A stretch of 55,247 bases of DNA from Prevotellaceae bacterium (GCA_031258195.1 JAIRNF010000004.1:1-55247), one strand, 5' to 3'. Positions 45,911-55,183 are shown, counted from the first letter of the stretch. The notes: generated from the sequence alone by a model not told the origin. Made by a program: numbers and translations.

Positions 45911-47449
45911 TTAGTTAGAAAAATTGATTTTATTTTCACTAGAAATATTTGCTGTCTTAGGATTTTTTTTGCTGAACTCTACAATAAGTGCAAAAGTGTT
46001 TGGTATCATATTTTCTAAACGTTTAAGTACCTCATGTTGCACATTTGATATACTAAACGGTACAACTTTTACGTATTCTTGTATCTCTCCGGCAATGCGC
46101 CCATATTTATAATCGTAACTAAAGCGTCCGTGAGCATCGGTTATTGCATTTTTGTTATCTTTATTTGGAACACTAATATAAAATTCGCTTTCTTTTATCG
46201 AACCTTTTGAGTTGAAAAGATTGTTATCATTAAGGTATGTATGAAGCTCTATAGCGACATTTTCTGCCGGATTTATAAGCGTAATATTTTTACTCATTAC
46301 ATTACGATAGTAATGATGTTCATCTTTTTTATAATTGTATAGTTCGTTGAGCTTATTATTTATCTCGCTAAGAAGGTAGGGATAGTGAGTACAGCCCAAT
46401 ATTATAGCTTTTAGCGCCTGTGCGTTTTCCTTTCTCAGCCGCTCTAGCAACTCAACTAAATGATAGCGGATATAGTTATCGGCAGAGTTTATTTGTAGTG
46501 TAGTATATTCTCCGTTAGCATTCTTCTCATACAGCATTTTATTATTACTAAAATCGAACTGATATATATCTAATAGCGATAGGCTTATTTTATATTTTTC
46601 GTGGTTGAGCGATGGACCTAAATAGCTATCATAAGGGGTCGTGGCTGTTCTATTAATATATTCTGGCTCTTCATCAACAACTTCAGCAACGCCATGTCCG
46701 CCTTGGTTGTATATTTGAATATTACCTGTATAATCCATCTTATCCTTTAGCCTATTAAGGGTATTTTCATATCCTTTAGAAGCAATAGTACCAACAGTTG
46801 CAAATACACCGATAGTACCGCTCTCGTTTTTACTAAAAAGATCTAGCGCCCCTTTTGCGCCGGCATCAATAACCCCGATAACAGGAATATCAATTCCTGC
46901 TTTCTTTAGAAAAGACACTATGCTGTCTTTTCCGTATGCTGTTGCTGTATTGCATGCAACTACAATAGCTTTAACCGATTCTTTATCGTTATTATAATTT
47001 TTTGCATTTTCGTCGGCATAATACTTATTTGATAGTAAGAACTGAGCATCTTTCAAGATATGTTCAACCAGTAAATCAGATTTGTTAGCCGCGTAGTAGT
47101 TGCCATAAGGCATATTTGCTTGATCTGCCAGATAAATAAATTTTTCTTTTTCAAAATCGGGTTTACCGTCTTTGCCTACAGTATGCCTATCATTACTATA
47201 TCCATCAAAGCTTACCAATTCATCTAAAACCGTTAAGCCTCCTGTGCCGGAGTCAAATACGCCAATAGGTAAAGCGGGGTTGGTTGAAATGCTATTGTTC
47301 GCATTAATATAAAAAAAATTAGTCGAATCCGAGAGCATTACTTGCTCAATAGATGTTGCTGCCTCTTTTTGCTGAGTGGATTTACCGCCACATGATATTG
47401 TAAAGGCGGAAATCAATACAAAAAGAATGGTAGATAGATTATTTTTCAT
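45911..47449 (-). CDS. Glutamate-racemase-like (MurI fold) lipoprotein
   Basis: This is a 512-residue lipoprotein: ISAFTISC gives a lipobox with acylated Cys20. The mature part is a MurI homolog. GVFDSGTGGLTVLDEL (Asp66), VACNTATAYG (Cys166) and LGCTHYPYLL (Cys353, His355) are the substrate-binding and two-cysteine catalytic motifs, so both catalytic thiols are kept. It is nearly twice the length of cytosolic MurI (about 270 residues) because of inserts at about 85-105, 140-160 and 255-330. The signal predicts a periplasmic or outer-membrane location, where a cofactor-independent racemase could act on released L- or D-glutamate. It is the first gene of a minus-strand set with the peptide transporter. 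Confidence 0.82.
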   Translation of the reverse strand: MKNNLSTILFVLISAFTISCGGKSTQQKEAATSIEQVMLSDSTNFFYINANNSISTNPALPIGVFDSGTGGLTVLDELVSFDGYSNDRHTVGKDGKPDFEKEKFIYLADQANMPYGNYYAANKSDLLVEHILKDAQFLLSNKYYADENAKNYNNDKESVKAIVVACNTATAYGKDSIVSFLKKAGIDIPVIGVIDAGAKGALDLFSKNESGTIGVFATVGTIASKGYENTLNRLKDKMDYTGNIQIYNQGGHGVAEVVDEEPEYINRTATTPYDSYLGPSLNHEKYKISLSLLDIYQFDFSNNKMLYEKNANGEYTTLQINSADNYIRYHLVELLERLRKENAQALKAIILGCTHYPYLLSEINNKLNELYNYKKDEHHYYRNVMSKNITLINPAENVAIELHTYLNDNNLFNSKGSIKESEFYISVPNKDNKNAITDAHGRFSYDYKYGRIAGEIQEYVKVVPFSISNVQHEVLKRLENMIPNTFALIVEFSKKNPKTANISSENKINFSN

Positions 47450-47557
47450 CTTTTTTAGGTTTAGGTGTTAGAAATCATATGTTACAAATATATATATAAA
47501 TATGCTAAAGTTGGAGTATCTCACTGTTGATTTACAAGTTGGAAACATCATATTTAG

Positions 47558-47587
47558 TTGCATTAATTCTATAAAATGTTATTTTTG
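47558..47587 (+). promoter_or_regulatory. Promoter of the dicarboxylate/glutamate symporter gene
   Basis: TTG at 47558-47560 and TATTTTTG at 47580-47587 are spaced by 19 nt, matching the Bacteroidota -33/-7 arrangement (TTTG, then TAnnTTTG). The box ends 42 bp before the ATG at 47630. Confidence 0.65.
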
Positions 47588-47629
47588 TATTCGGCTTATT
47601 GCCACTTAAACCTTAAACCTTTAACCTAA

Positions 47630-48865
47630 ATGAATCTGACTAAGTACATTCTTCTCGCACTAGTTGCAGGAGTTATTGTGGGCATTGTTGCCACATTTAT
47701 CCCCGAAGCCTATTTCTCGCCTGTTAACGAATGGGTGCTTGTTCCTCTCGGAAAAATATTTATTAATCTTATTAAGATGCTGGTTGTACCTATTGTATTT
47801 TGCTCTATAACGATGGGTGTCTTTCAGCTTGGCGATCCTCGTAAAGTTGGAAAAATGGGAGGGAGAACCCTTCTGTTCTTTTTATGTACAACGGCTATAG
47901 CTATTTGCGTTGCAATGGTATTGGCTTTGTTAATCCAGCCGGGACATGTTCCGGGGCTAGAACCCCTGGCTGCTGCGCCATCTTTTGAAGAAACACCAAG
48001 TATGATGGATAATCTTCTGGGTATAATACCTGATAATCCTGTAGCATCGATGGCTCAAGGCAATATGCTTCAAATTATTTTCTTTGCTGTACTTTTTGGT
48101 ATTGGTATTTCGTTGCTTGGCAATAAATCACAAACGGTAAAGAATTTTATTACTGAGACTAACGATGTATTGATGAAGATTATCAACATTGTGATGTACA
48201 CTGCGCCATTCGGAGCATTTGCGCTTATTACCTCTGCTATAGGATCTAATGGTGCGGAGACATTGAGGCAAATGGGTATGTATGTCTTAGTAGTACTTCT
48301 TGCATTAGGCGTTCACTTCTTCTTTACTTATGGAACGACATTGAGGGTATGGGGTAAGATGAGCCTTATTGATTTTGTTAAAAAGTTCTACCCTGCTATG
48401 GTTGTTGGTTTCAGCACATCCAGTAGTAACGCTACGTTACCTATATCAATGGAGGTTGCGCAAGAAAAGCTGAAAGTTCCTGCTCCAATTTCGTCTTTTG
48501 TTCAATCGTTAGGATCTACGATTAACATGGATGGTACTGCTATTATGCAGGGCGTAGCGACGGTCTTTGTCGCTCAGGTTTATGGTATAGACCTTACTAT
48601 GGGGCAGATAATAATGGTTATTATAACAGCGGTACTTGCAAGTATTGGAACTGCTGGAGTCCCGGCTGTTGGACTGGTCATGTTAGTAATGGTGTTTAAT
48701 CAGGTGGGATTACCAGTCGAAGGTATCGGACTTATTATTGGTATAGATAGGATTCTTGATATGGTGCGTACCTCTGTAAATATTACGGGCGATGCTATTT
48801 GTGCTGTTATAATGACCCGGGTGGAAGAACGGTCTGATGCAAAGCTCGCAAAGAAGTCTCAATAA
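47630..48865 (+). CDS. Dicarboxylate/amino acid:cation symporter (DAACS family)
   Basis: This is a 411-residue inner-membrane transporter of the GltP/DctA family. Family motifs are clear: INLIKMLVVPIVFCSITMGV, then STSSSNATLPISMEVAQEKL (serine-rich re-entrant loop), SLGSTINMDGTAIMQG (the TM7 NMDGT motif), and VPAVGLVMLVMV with DRILDMVRTSVNITGDA near the end, including the conserved Asp and Asn that bind substrate. It imports glutamate, aspartate or C4-dicarboxylates with sodium or protons. It is transcribed divergently from the racemase-like lipoprotein gene and co-directionally with a GNAT gene five bases downstream. Confidence 0.93.
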   Translation: MNLTKYILLALVAGVIVGIVATFIPEAYFSPVNEWVLVPLGKIFINLIKMLVVPIVFCSITMGVFQLGDPRKVGKMGGRTLLFFLCTTAIAICVAMVLALLIQPGHVPGLEPLAAAPSFEETPSMMDNLLGIIPDNPVASMAQGNMLQIIFFAVLFGIGISLLGNKSQTVKNFITETNDVLMKIINIVMYTAPFGAFALITSAIGSNGAETLRQMGMYVLVVLLALGVHFFFTYGTTLRVWGKMSLIDFVKKFYPAMVVGFSTSSSNATLPISMEVAQEKLKVPAPISSFVQSLGSTINMDGTAIMQGVATVFVAQVYGIDLTMGQIIMVIITAVLASIGTAGVPAVGLVMLVMVFNQVGLPVEGIGLIIGIDRILDMVRTSVNITGDAICAVIMTRVEERSDAKLAKKSQ

Positions 48866-48870
48866 ATTAT

Positions 48871-49365
48871 ATGAATAACCTTGCCATTCGTAGATCAGAA
48901 ATAAAAGATGTAGAAAATCTTACCGTATTAAAACAGCGGGTTTGGATTGCTACATACGCGGTAGAGGGTATAAGGACGGAGTTTTCCAGCTACGTCCTTT
49001 CTCCTTTTACTACGGAGAGTATAAGAAACTTATTGCTTAGTCAAGATATGATTTCGTTAGTTGCGGAGGTGGGTAACCATATTATCGGGTGTGTTGAGAT
49101 TAAGCTTTATCCAACAACGGCTATACCGGAAGTAATGACTATTCTGGAAATAACGGTTTTGTATGTACTTGAACGCTTTTGTAGAAGAGGTATCGGTCAA
49201 AAGCTACTAAATGCCGCATGCGGTTTTCTAAGAGAAAAGCAGTATCCGTCTGTATGGTTAAGCGTATTACATACAAACGAAAGAGCGTTAAGTTTTTATC
49301 GTAAAAATTGTTTTGAAGATATTGGTAAAATATACTTTATTTCTTTAGCCTCTTTTAAATCGTAG
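48871..49365 (+). CDS. GNAT family N-acetyltransferase
   Basis: This is a 164-residue GNAT acyltransferase. The motif A region VLYVLERFCRRGIGQKLLNAA (RxxGxG/A for acetyl-CoA phosphate binding) is near residue 100, and VWLSVLHTNERALSFYRKNCFEDIGK near 130 is the motif B region. The acceptor is unknown; the family covers amines, amino acids and peptides. It follows the symporter by five bases. Its 3' end overlaps the tail of a convergent gene fragment by about 70 bases. Confidence 0.88.
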   Translation: MNNLAIRRSEIKDVENLTVLKQRVWIATYAVEGIRTEFSSYVLSPFTTESIRNLLLSQDMISLVAEVGNHIIGCVEIKLYPTTAIPEVMTILEITVLYVLERFCRRGIGQKLLNAACGFLREKQYPSVWLSVLHTNERALSFYRKNCFEDIGKIYFISLASFKS

Positions 49366-49754
49366 TAAAAACCGTAATGCCGTTTAGTATCGTAGATAAG
49401 CCATTTTTGATCGGCAAAACGATCTTTAAAAAAATCAATAGAAAAAGGGAGGGCATTACGCTTAGGCGAAACGGGTGCGAAGTATGTTCCATCCGATGCT
49501 TTTTGGAAGCGTACAAATTGCCGAAGATGCTCCGCCTCGCGCCCAACCTTTTTTGCGAGTTGATTTACTTCCAGTATATCGGGGTCTGCAAAGTTGGCAG
49601 CATAAGAAGCAGGATTGTTGAATATCTTACAGATATATCTGAATAATAAGCTATCGCTACCGGGTTCTTCCGACATCCATACATGGAGTAGCATATTGCA
49701 TAAGTTTTTTTCGATCATTATTTTTAAGCAAGTTCTTCTGCTCGTAATCTTCAA
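49296..49754 (-). pseudogene. 3' fragment of a DUF4130/TIGR03915-like DNA-metabolism protein gene
   Basis: The readable part from about 49690 down (LLHVWMSEEPGSDSLLFRYI, then ADPDILEVNQLAKKVGREA and KWLIYDTKRHYGFYYDL) matches the C-terminal half of the DUF4130 family, a protein of roughly 250 residues usually paired with a radical-SAM protein. About the first 90-100 residues are absent. The upstream DNA instead reads, in another frame, as the tail of an unrelated gene. The first 20 or so codons of this frame are therefore out-of-frame sequence of that other remnant. I consider it a remnant left by a deletion. A working truncated protein is unlikely. Confidence 0.65.
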
Positions 49755-49929
49755 TAAAAGATGATAGGGATGCCGACTTATTACTAAACACTACATAATC
49801 GTCCACGTATGTATAATATGGTTTCTCGAATTTATCGAAATTATTAGGCATTTCTCCCAGAGATCGTCCTTAAAATAAAGCTGAAGCGGCAAAAAATAAC
49901 ACGATATTCACAAGCGCTCTTTTCAACAT
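49657..49929 (-). pseudogene. Remnant of an exported or membrane protein gene: start plus part of the C-terminal region
   Basis: Two pieces are legible. From the ATG at 49929 a 19-codon frame reads MLKRALVNIVLFFAASALF and stops at 49870; this looks like the N-terminal membrane anchor of a larger protein. A second frame just downstream reads GRSLGEMPNNFDKFEKPYY, then TYVDDYVVFSNKSASLSSFI, which looks like part of a conserved C-terminal domain of a large Bacteroidales membrane protein (DUF3352-like, from memory). A stop and an apparent large internal deletion separate the two. The text then runs out at about 49720, where DUF4130-like coding begins in another frame. Confidence 0.5.
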
Positions 49930-50054
49930 ATATACTCCTGATATCCACAAGAAAATAACAGCTTATCAACATTAATTTGTTAATTAATATATTCCTTAGT
50001 TATCAGCAGTTTAAAAGTTGATATTAGCTTAAAAGAAGAGGTTTACAACTTATT

Positions 50055-50087
50055 TTTGTTGAAATAAAAACTGTAGCTGTATATTTG
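50055..50087 (+). promoter_or_regulatory. Promoter of the small membrane protein gene
   Basis: TTTG at 50055-50058 and TATATTTG at 50080-50087 are spaced by 21 nt, a good match to the Bacteroidota promoter. It ends 31 bp before the ATG at 50119. Confidence 0.65.
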
Positions 50088-50118
50088 TGCTATTATTAAC
50101 CTTTAAAACCACACGATT

Positions 50119-50595
50119 ATGTTAGAATACGGATCATTTATGAATCATCCGATTTTTCTTGGATTATTGCTTATAGTACTAAGCATGGTGGCTGTTCCTA
50201 GCCTAATTTTGTCAAAAAAGCCTAACGCAAAAGAGCTACTCGACAAAATTGCTCCTTTCCAAGGTTGGGCTGGTGTATTTTTCTGCTTTTGGGGTCTCTG
50301 GAATCTTATCTGGATTTTGATGCATTTTGAAATTATGCGGATAGGTATGTGGGGCATCCTTCTTTGGGCAACATATTTGGCGTATGCTGCTATTACATGT
50401 ATACTAGGCTTTATGCTTGGCTACAACCTTATAGTAGAGTATGTTCTTTCAAAGAATGAAAAGACTGCCGAAAAAGGCGTTCGAGTACAAGCTAAGCTAG
50501 CAGAAATGCAAGGTATAGTTGGTATTCTCGGAGTTATTATTGGTCTTTGGATGATTATTCTCTTTTTTATTCTAAAAGCAACTTGGGGTTTCTAA
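50119..50595 (+). CDS. Small four-helix membrane protein of unknown function
   Basis: This is a 158-residue protein with four predicted transmembrane helices (about 9-27, 47-68, 73-104 and 133-155). Between the third and fourth helix a charged loop (SKNEKTAEKGVRVQAKLAEM) probably faces the cytoplasm. I recognise no family. A good upstream promoter and a strong downstream terminator mark it as a single-gene transcript just before thrS. Confidence 0.7.
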   Translation: MLEYGSFMNHPIFLGLLLIVLSMVAVPSLILSKKPNAKELLDKIAPFQGWAGVFFCFWGLWNLIWILMHFEIMRIGMWGILLWATYLAYAAITCILGFMLGYNLIVEYVLSKNEKTAEKGVRVQAKLAEMQGIVGILGVIIGLWMIILFFILKATWGF

Positions 50596-50612
50596 GATAG
50601 CTTTTATTATAT

Positions 50613-50643
50613 AAAAAGCCGAGAGTTATTCTCGGCTTTTTTA
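50613..50643 (+). terminator. Rho-independent terminator before thrS
   Basis: The inverted repeat aaaagccgag(ag) with its complement and a short loop is followed by TTTTTTA, 18 bp after the small membrane protein gene. It is a textbook GC-core hairpin with a U tract. Confidence 0.88.
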
Positions 50644-50675
50644 TTGTCACACATTTACATACCGAACAAATTCAC

Positions 50676-50683
50676 TATCTTTG
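50676..50683 (+). promoter_or_regulatory. Promoter -7 box of the thrS-infC-rpmI-rplT cluster
   Basis: TATCTTTG is an exact TAnnTTTG match ending 41 bp before the thrS ATG at 50725. The -33 region is weak. Its position also argues against a longer thrS starting at 50644. Confidence 0.6.
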
Positions 50684-50724
50684 TACGTTTTATTCTTTTT
50701 TTGAACAAGATTTTACATAACAAC

Positions 50725-52662
50725 ATGATTAAAATAACTTTTCCGGACGGAAACGTTCGTGAGTACCCAAAGGGAACCACCGGACTTGAAATTGCACAAA
50801 GCATTAGCCCCCGACTAGCATCGGAGGTTTTAAGTATAAGCGTTAACGATGAGCTATGGGACTTAACGCGCCCTATCAACCAAGATGCAAAAATTATCTT
50901 ACATAAATGGGATGATCCTAAAGGACGCCATGCTTTTTGGCATTCGTCTTCGCACCTTATGGCTGAGGCTTTAGAGGAGCTATATCCGGGAATAAAATTC
51001 GGTATCGGTCCTAGCATTGAAAACGGTTTTTACTACGATGTGGATTTAGGAGACCGTACAATCTCGGAATCCGATCTTGCTAAGATCGAAAATAAGATGA
51101 TTGAGCTGGCTCGCCAAAAACAGCAATTTGCTCGTACGGATGTTAGTAAAGCTGACGCGCTGAAAACCTATAAAGAAAAGGGCGATGAATATAAAGTGGA
51201 GCTGATAAACGATCTGCAAGACGGTACTATTACATTTTATACAAACGGCGCTTTTACAGATCTTTGTCGTGGACCTCATCTACCCGATACCAGCATGATA
51301 AAAGCTGTTAAGCTAACTTCTATTGCCGGTGCTTATTGGCGTGGCGACGAAAAGAACAAAATGCTTACTCGTATCTACGGTATCACCTTCCCTCAAAAGA
51401 AGCCGCTTGATGTGTACCTGAAAATGATGGAAGAGGCTAAAAAGCGCGACCACCGTAAAATTGGTAAGGAGCTGGAGCTATTTACCTTTTCGCAAAGAGT
51501 GGGACAGGGTTTACCGCTTTGGCTGCCAAAAGGTGCTGAGCTACGCGAAAAATTAGAGCAATTTTTAAAGAAAGTACAAAAAGATTCGGGCTATCAACCC
51601 GTAATTACCCCGCATATCGGGCAGAAGGAGCTATACGTAACATCCGGTCACTATGCCAAGTACGGCAAAGACTCTTTCCAACCCATCCATACACCACAGG
51701 AGGGGGAAGAGTTCTTACTTAAGCCTATGAACTGCCCACACCACTGCGAGATTTACAGGTCGAAGCCTCATTCATACAAAGATTTGCCCGTACGCTTGGC
51801 TGAATTCGGAACCGTATATCGCTACGAGCAAAGTGGTGAATTACATGGGTTAACACGTGTAAGAGGTTTTACCCAAGACGATGCACACATCTTCTGTCGT
51901 CCCGATCAGCTAAAAGAAGAGTTTATCAAAGTTATTGATATTGTACTATATATTTTCAAAACTCTTGATTTTGAGGATTATACTGCGCAAATTTCGCTTC
52001 GCGATCCAAACAATAAAGAAAAGTATATCGGTAGTGATGAAAACTGGCAAAAAGCTGAAGCGGCAATTATAGAAGCGGCTCAAGAAAAAGGCTTGAATAC
52101 GGTTGTTGAATTAGGTGAGGCGGCTTTCTACGGACCGAAGCTGGACTTTATGGTTCGTGATGCTATTGGTCGTAAATGGCAGCTGGGAACAATTCAGGTA
52201 GATTATAACCTACCTGAGAGGTTCGACCTTGAATACACCGGTGCCGACGACAAAAAATATCGTCCGGTTATGATCCATCGCGCCCCATTCGGCTCTATGG
52301 AGCGTTTTGTAGCGGTGCTAATTGAGCATACCGGCGGCAAATTCCCGTTATGGCTAACCCCCGATCAGGTCAGAATATTACCTATCAGCGAAAAATATAA
52401 CGATTTTGCCAAAAAAGTTTTAAATGTCCTAAATAATTCCGACATTCGCGGCTCGGTTGACGACCGTAACGAAACTATTGGTAAGAAGATTAGAGAGAGC
52501 GAGCTGAAGCGAACCCCCTATCTGCTAATAGTTGGAGAGAAAGAAGAGCAAGAGAATAAGGTTTCCGTGCGTGTTCAGGGAGAAGGCGATAAGGGAAGTA
52601 TGAGTATTGAAGATTTTGCTGATATGCTGAGAAAGGAAATAGAAAAACAGCTTCATAAATAA
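50725..52662 (+). CDS. thrS: Threonyl-tRNA synthetase
   Basis: The protein has 645 residues from the ATG at 50725, chosen because the family starts with [10 protein letters not shown] and a promoter box lies inside the 27-codon upstream extension. Domains in order are TGS (1-62), the editing domain with [11 protein letters not shown] (HxxxH) and [10 protein letters not shown], the class II catalytic core with motif 2 [34 protein letters not shown] and the zinc ligands (MNCPHHCE), and a C-terminal anticodon-binding domain. It charges tRNA-Thr. Gene order with infC, rpmI and rplT is conserved widely. Confidence 0.97.
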   Translation: MIKITFPDGNVREYPKGTTGLEIAQSISPRLASEVLSISVNDELWDLTRPINQDAKIILHKWDDPKGRHAFWHSSSHLMAEALEELYPGIKFGIGPSIENGFYYDVDLGDRTISESDLAKIENKMIELARQKQQFARTDVSKADALKTYKEKGDEYKVELINDLQDGTITFYTNGAFTDLCRGPHLPDTSMIKAVKLTSIAGAYWRGDEKNKMLTRIYGITFPQKKPLDVYLKMMEEAKKRDHRKIGKELELFTFSQRVGQGLPLWLPKGAELREKLEQFLKKVQKDSGYQPVITPHIGQKELYVTSGHYAKYGKDSFQPIHTPQEGEEFLLKPMNCPHHCEIYRSKPHSYKDLPVRLAEFGTVYRYEQSGELHGLTRVRGFTQDDAHIFCRPDQLKEEFIKVIDIVLYIFKTLDFEDYTAQISLRDPNNKEKYIGSDENWQKAEAAIIEAAQEKGLNTVVELGEAAFYGPKLDFMVRDAIGRKWQLGTIQVDYNLPERFDLEYTGADDKKYRPVMIHRAPFGSMERFVAVLIEHTGGKFPLWLTPDQVRILPISEKYNDFAKKVLNVLNNSDIRGSVDDRNETIGKKIRESELKRTPYLLIVGEKEEQENKVSVRVQGEGDKGSMSIEDFADMLRKEIEKQLHK

Positions 52663-52733
52663 ATTAAGAATAACAGAAAGAAGACTAATACTTAGCATAT
52701 AAATATATAAACAAATATAGTACTAACTTAACT

Positions 52734-52749
52734 GGAGGACAAAACGATA
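52734..52749 (+). promoter_or_regulatory. Shine-Dalgarno and non-AUG start of infC
   Basis: GGAGG at 52734-52738 is followed by eight bases and then ATA at 52747. An in-frame ACG at 52744 and CTG at 52732 are other candidates; a TAA at 52729 closes the frame upstream. No ATG exists before the conserved N-terminal domain. A strong ribosome site with a non-AUG start is the arrangement by which IF3 limits its own synthesis in other bacteria. Confidence 0.7.
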
Positions 52750-53337
52750 GCAACACCTAGACCCAACCAAAACAGAGGTAGAAGACCTAGCGCGAAAGAA
52801 GAATCGGGTATTAAAACCAACTTAGAAATCACAGCTTCACAAGTTCGACTTGTAGGTGATAATATTGAAAATCCCGGTGTTTATTCTATTGCCGAGGCTT
52901 TACGTATGGCTGATGATATGGGTTTAGATTTAGTTGAAATTTCTCCTAACGCGGATCCGCCTGTTTGTCGTATTACCGATTTTCAGAAATTCCTTTACCA
53001 AAAGAAGAAAAAGGAAAAAGAAATGAAGGCAAAAACGGTAAAGGTTAACGTAAAAGAGATTCGTTTTGGTCCAAACACGGATGAGCACGACTATCAGTTT
53101 AAGCTTAAGCACGCCAAACGCTTTTTAGAAGATGGCGATAAGCTTAAAGCATATGTGTTTTTTAAAGGTCGTTCTATTCTGTTTTCCCAGCAAGGAGAAA
53201 TTCTTTTGTTGAGATTTGCAAACGACTTAGAAGAATACGGAAAGGTTGAGCATTTACCAAAGCTTGAGGGTAAGAGAATGACTATATTTATTAACCCGAA
53301 ACCTAAGAAAGGTAGTTCGGGGAGCGGCTCAAGGTAA
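52747..53337 (+). CDS. infC: Translation initiation factor IF-3
   Basis: The protein has 196 residues, starting at a non-AUG codon (ATA at 52747 preferred, ACG at 52744 possible). The first in-frame ATG at 52891 or 52906 would remove most of the N-terminal domain. IF3 binds the 30S subunit and checks the start codon. The N-terminal domain contains [45 protein letters not shown] with [14 protein letters not shown] as linker. The C-terminal domain has [41 protein letters not shown]. It lies between thrS and rpmI in the standard order. Confidence 0.95.
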   Translation: MATPRPNQNRGRRPSAKEESGIKTNLEITASQVRLVGDNIENPGVYSIAEALRMADDMGLDLVEISPNADPPVCRITDFQKFLYQKKKKEKEMKAKTVKVNVKEIRFGPNTDEHDYQFKLKHAKRFLEDGDKLKAYVFFKGRSILFSQQGEILLLRFANDLEEYGKVEHLPKLEGKRMTIFINPKPKKGSSGSGSR

Positions 53338-53367
53338 AATCCTTTTAAAACTAAATATTAACAGACA

Positions 53368-53562
53368 ATGCCAAAAATGAAAACGAATTCCGGTGCAAAG
53401 AAAAGGTTTGAAATCACCGGGTCGGGAAAGATCAAGAGAAAACATGCTTACAAAAGTCACATCTTGACTAAGAAAGCGACAAAAAGAAAACGTAATCTTA
53501 CCTATACGTCTTTAGTTAGCGAAGCAGACGAAAAGCGTATGAAAGCATTACTGGTTAAATAA
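53368..53562 (+). CDS. rpmI: 50S ribosomal protein L35
   Basis: This 64-residue basic protein reads [20 protein letters not shown] and then [20 protein letters not shown], the L35 signature. It is part of the infC-rpmI-rplT group, 30 bases after infC. Confidence 0.96.
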   Translation: MPKMKTNSGAKKRFEITGSGKIKRKHAYKSHILTKKATKRKRNLTYTSLVSEADEKRMKALLVK

Positions 53563-53667
53563 TCTCTATTCCCAAACAATTTTTATTAATTAATTTTATT
53601 AGCTAACCGGAGTGTATAGCACCAAAGATTCGCCAGAGCGAACGCTTACATTCAAAAACAAGAAATT

Positions 53668-54012
53668 ATGCCAAGATCAGTAAATTCGGTTGCATCTAGA
53701 GCAAGAAGAAAGAAAATTTTAAAGCTTACCAGAGGTAACTTTCTGGCAAGAGCCAACGTATGGACTGTTGCCAAAAACACGTATGAAAAAGGATTAACCT
53801 ACGCATACCGCGATCGTAAAGCGAAAAAAAGGAATTTCCGTTCGCTTTGGATTCAACGTATCAACGCAGGTGCACGTCAATATGGAATGACTTACTCGCA
53901 GTTTATGGGTAAGGTTTCTGCAAACAGCATAGAGCTGAATCGCAAGGTTCTTGCGGATTTAGCCATGAATCATCCAAAAGCATTTGAGGCTATCGTCAAG
54001 TCGCTGAAATAG
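53668..54012 (+). CDS. rplT: 50S ribosomal protein L20
   Basis: This 114-residue protein has the L20 signature [19 protein letters not shown] and [21 protein letters not shown]20 binds 23S rRNA early in assembly and in other bacteria represses rpmI-rplT translation. The 105-bp spacer before it is longer than the others in the cluster; I could not identify a structured leader there by eye. It is followed by a strong terminator. Confidence 0.96.
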   Translation: MPRSVNSVASRARRKKILKLTRGNFLARANVWTVAKNTYEKGLTYAYRDRKAKKRNFRSLWIQRINAGARQYGMTYSQFMGKVSANSIELNRKVLADLAMNHPKAFEAIVKSLK

Positions 54013-54037
54013 ATTTTCGGCTATTTAGAGATAAAGG

Positions 54038-54069
54038 AAAAGAGGCTATCCGAACGGATAGCCTCTTTT
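54038..54069 (+). terminator. Rho-independent terminator of the thrS-rplT cluster
   Basis: A perfect 15-bp stem (aaaagaggctatccg and its complement) with a two-base AA loop ends in a T-rich tail, 25 bp after rplT. Confidence 0.9.
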
Positions 54070-54108
54070 ATTATTCTTCTCGCCCAGCAAAATATCTATT
54101 TAAAACCT

Positions 54109-54116
54109 TATTTTTG
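54109..54116 (+). promoter_or_regulatory. Promoter -7 box of the exported-protein gene at 54146
   Basis: TATTTTTG fits TAnnTTTG and ends 29 bp before the ATG. No clear -33 box was found. Confidence 0.45.
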
Positions 54117-54145
54117 TACTACCGCACTCCTATTAAATAAAAGAG

Positions 54146-55132
54146 ATGAATAAAACTATATTTGCTGTTTTACTGGGTTTAAACTTGTGCAATACACAAA
54201 CTATAAAACAGGCAATTACACAAGAGAGAAATAGTAACCAACGCCTAGGCTATTCAGAGGATGAACTTATTTCTTTTCTTGATAGTATCGGTAATCTCAA
54301 CCCTGATATATGGGTACAAAATATTTCGTTCCCGGCTGATTCTACTTTAAATAACCAGTTATCGTTAAGCAGAAAATTATCTCCAGCTGATGTTAATCAG
54401 TTACTAGAGGCAGCGGAAGAACAGCAAATCAGCGTGAATTTTGCTCAACGTATTTTTCCTGAAGCAATAGATAGCACGCTTATCAAGCATTTTACCGATG
54501 GCTATGTGCCCATTAAGTTCTATGAACTCTCCGAAGATTTCGATGAATTTGCCATCTTAATCGGATACGAAGGTGGAGGGGAAAATGATGTTTACTTTTT
54601 TAAAGACCATACTATAATTAGTAAACATCATATATATAATCGTTATGGCTTTCAACCGGAATTTTTTAAGAACGAGAACAATGAAACTGTTATATATTAT
54701 ACCATAAATTATGGTAGCGGAACCGGTATATGGTGGTATCAATATAATTTCTACAAATACGGCAACAACGCACTCATTCCTGTATTAACAGAAGTACAAA
54801 ATGTTGACTTGCGGTTTCCGTGGGCGCTCAGGGCTTATTGGATAGAGACAGAAGTGATTAGTAGAGTCCCACTACAGCTAAAGTTTGTATATAACAATTA
54901 CTTTTTGGATACCGAAGGCTATACGAAATTCATTAATGATTCGACTGCTGTGGCTTATAGCATAGATAATCAAAATGGAAAATATATACCCAATTTCTCA
55001 GATACGAAGCTAAACCGAAATAAACTGCTAACTTACTATATTGCCGAAAATGACTTGCTCTTTATAAACACTCATTATAAGCAAATAAAGAGAGAGCTAA
55101 ATGAAGAAAAACGACAAGTGATTTTAAAATAG
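54146..55132 (+). CDS. Exported protein of unknown function
   Basis: This is a 328-residue protein with a short hydrophobic N-terminus (MNKTIFAVLLGLNLCNTQ) that could be a signal peptide, although the cleavage site is weak. The body is rich in aromatic and acidic residues with beta-strand patterns (FDEFAILIGYEGGGENDVYFF, YTINYGSGTGIWWYQYNFYKYG, PWALRAYWIETEVISR). I recognise no family or catalytic motif. It stands alone between the ribosomal cluster and a probable insertion sequence and could be accessory DNA. Confidence 0.65.
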   Translation: MNKTIFAVLLGLNLCNTQTIKQAITQERNSNQRLGYSEDELISFLDSIGNLNPDIWVQNISFPADSTLNNQLSLSRKLSPADVNQLLEAAEEQQISVNFAQRIFPEAIDSTLIKHFTDGYVPIKFYELSEDFDEFAILIGYEGGGENDVYFFKDHTIISKHHIYNRYGFQPEFFKNENNETVIYYTINYGSGTGIWWYQYNFYKYGNNALIPVLTEVQNVDLRFPWALRAYWIETEVISRVPLQLKFVYNNYFLDTEGYTKFINDSTAVAYSIDNQNGKYIPNFSDTKLNRNKLLTYYIAENDLLFINTHYKQIKRELNEEKRQVILK

Positions 55133-55183
55133 GTTCAAGATTAGTTAAGTGACTAAAAAAGTTATTTAACTATCTTTGAATTA

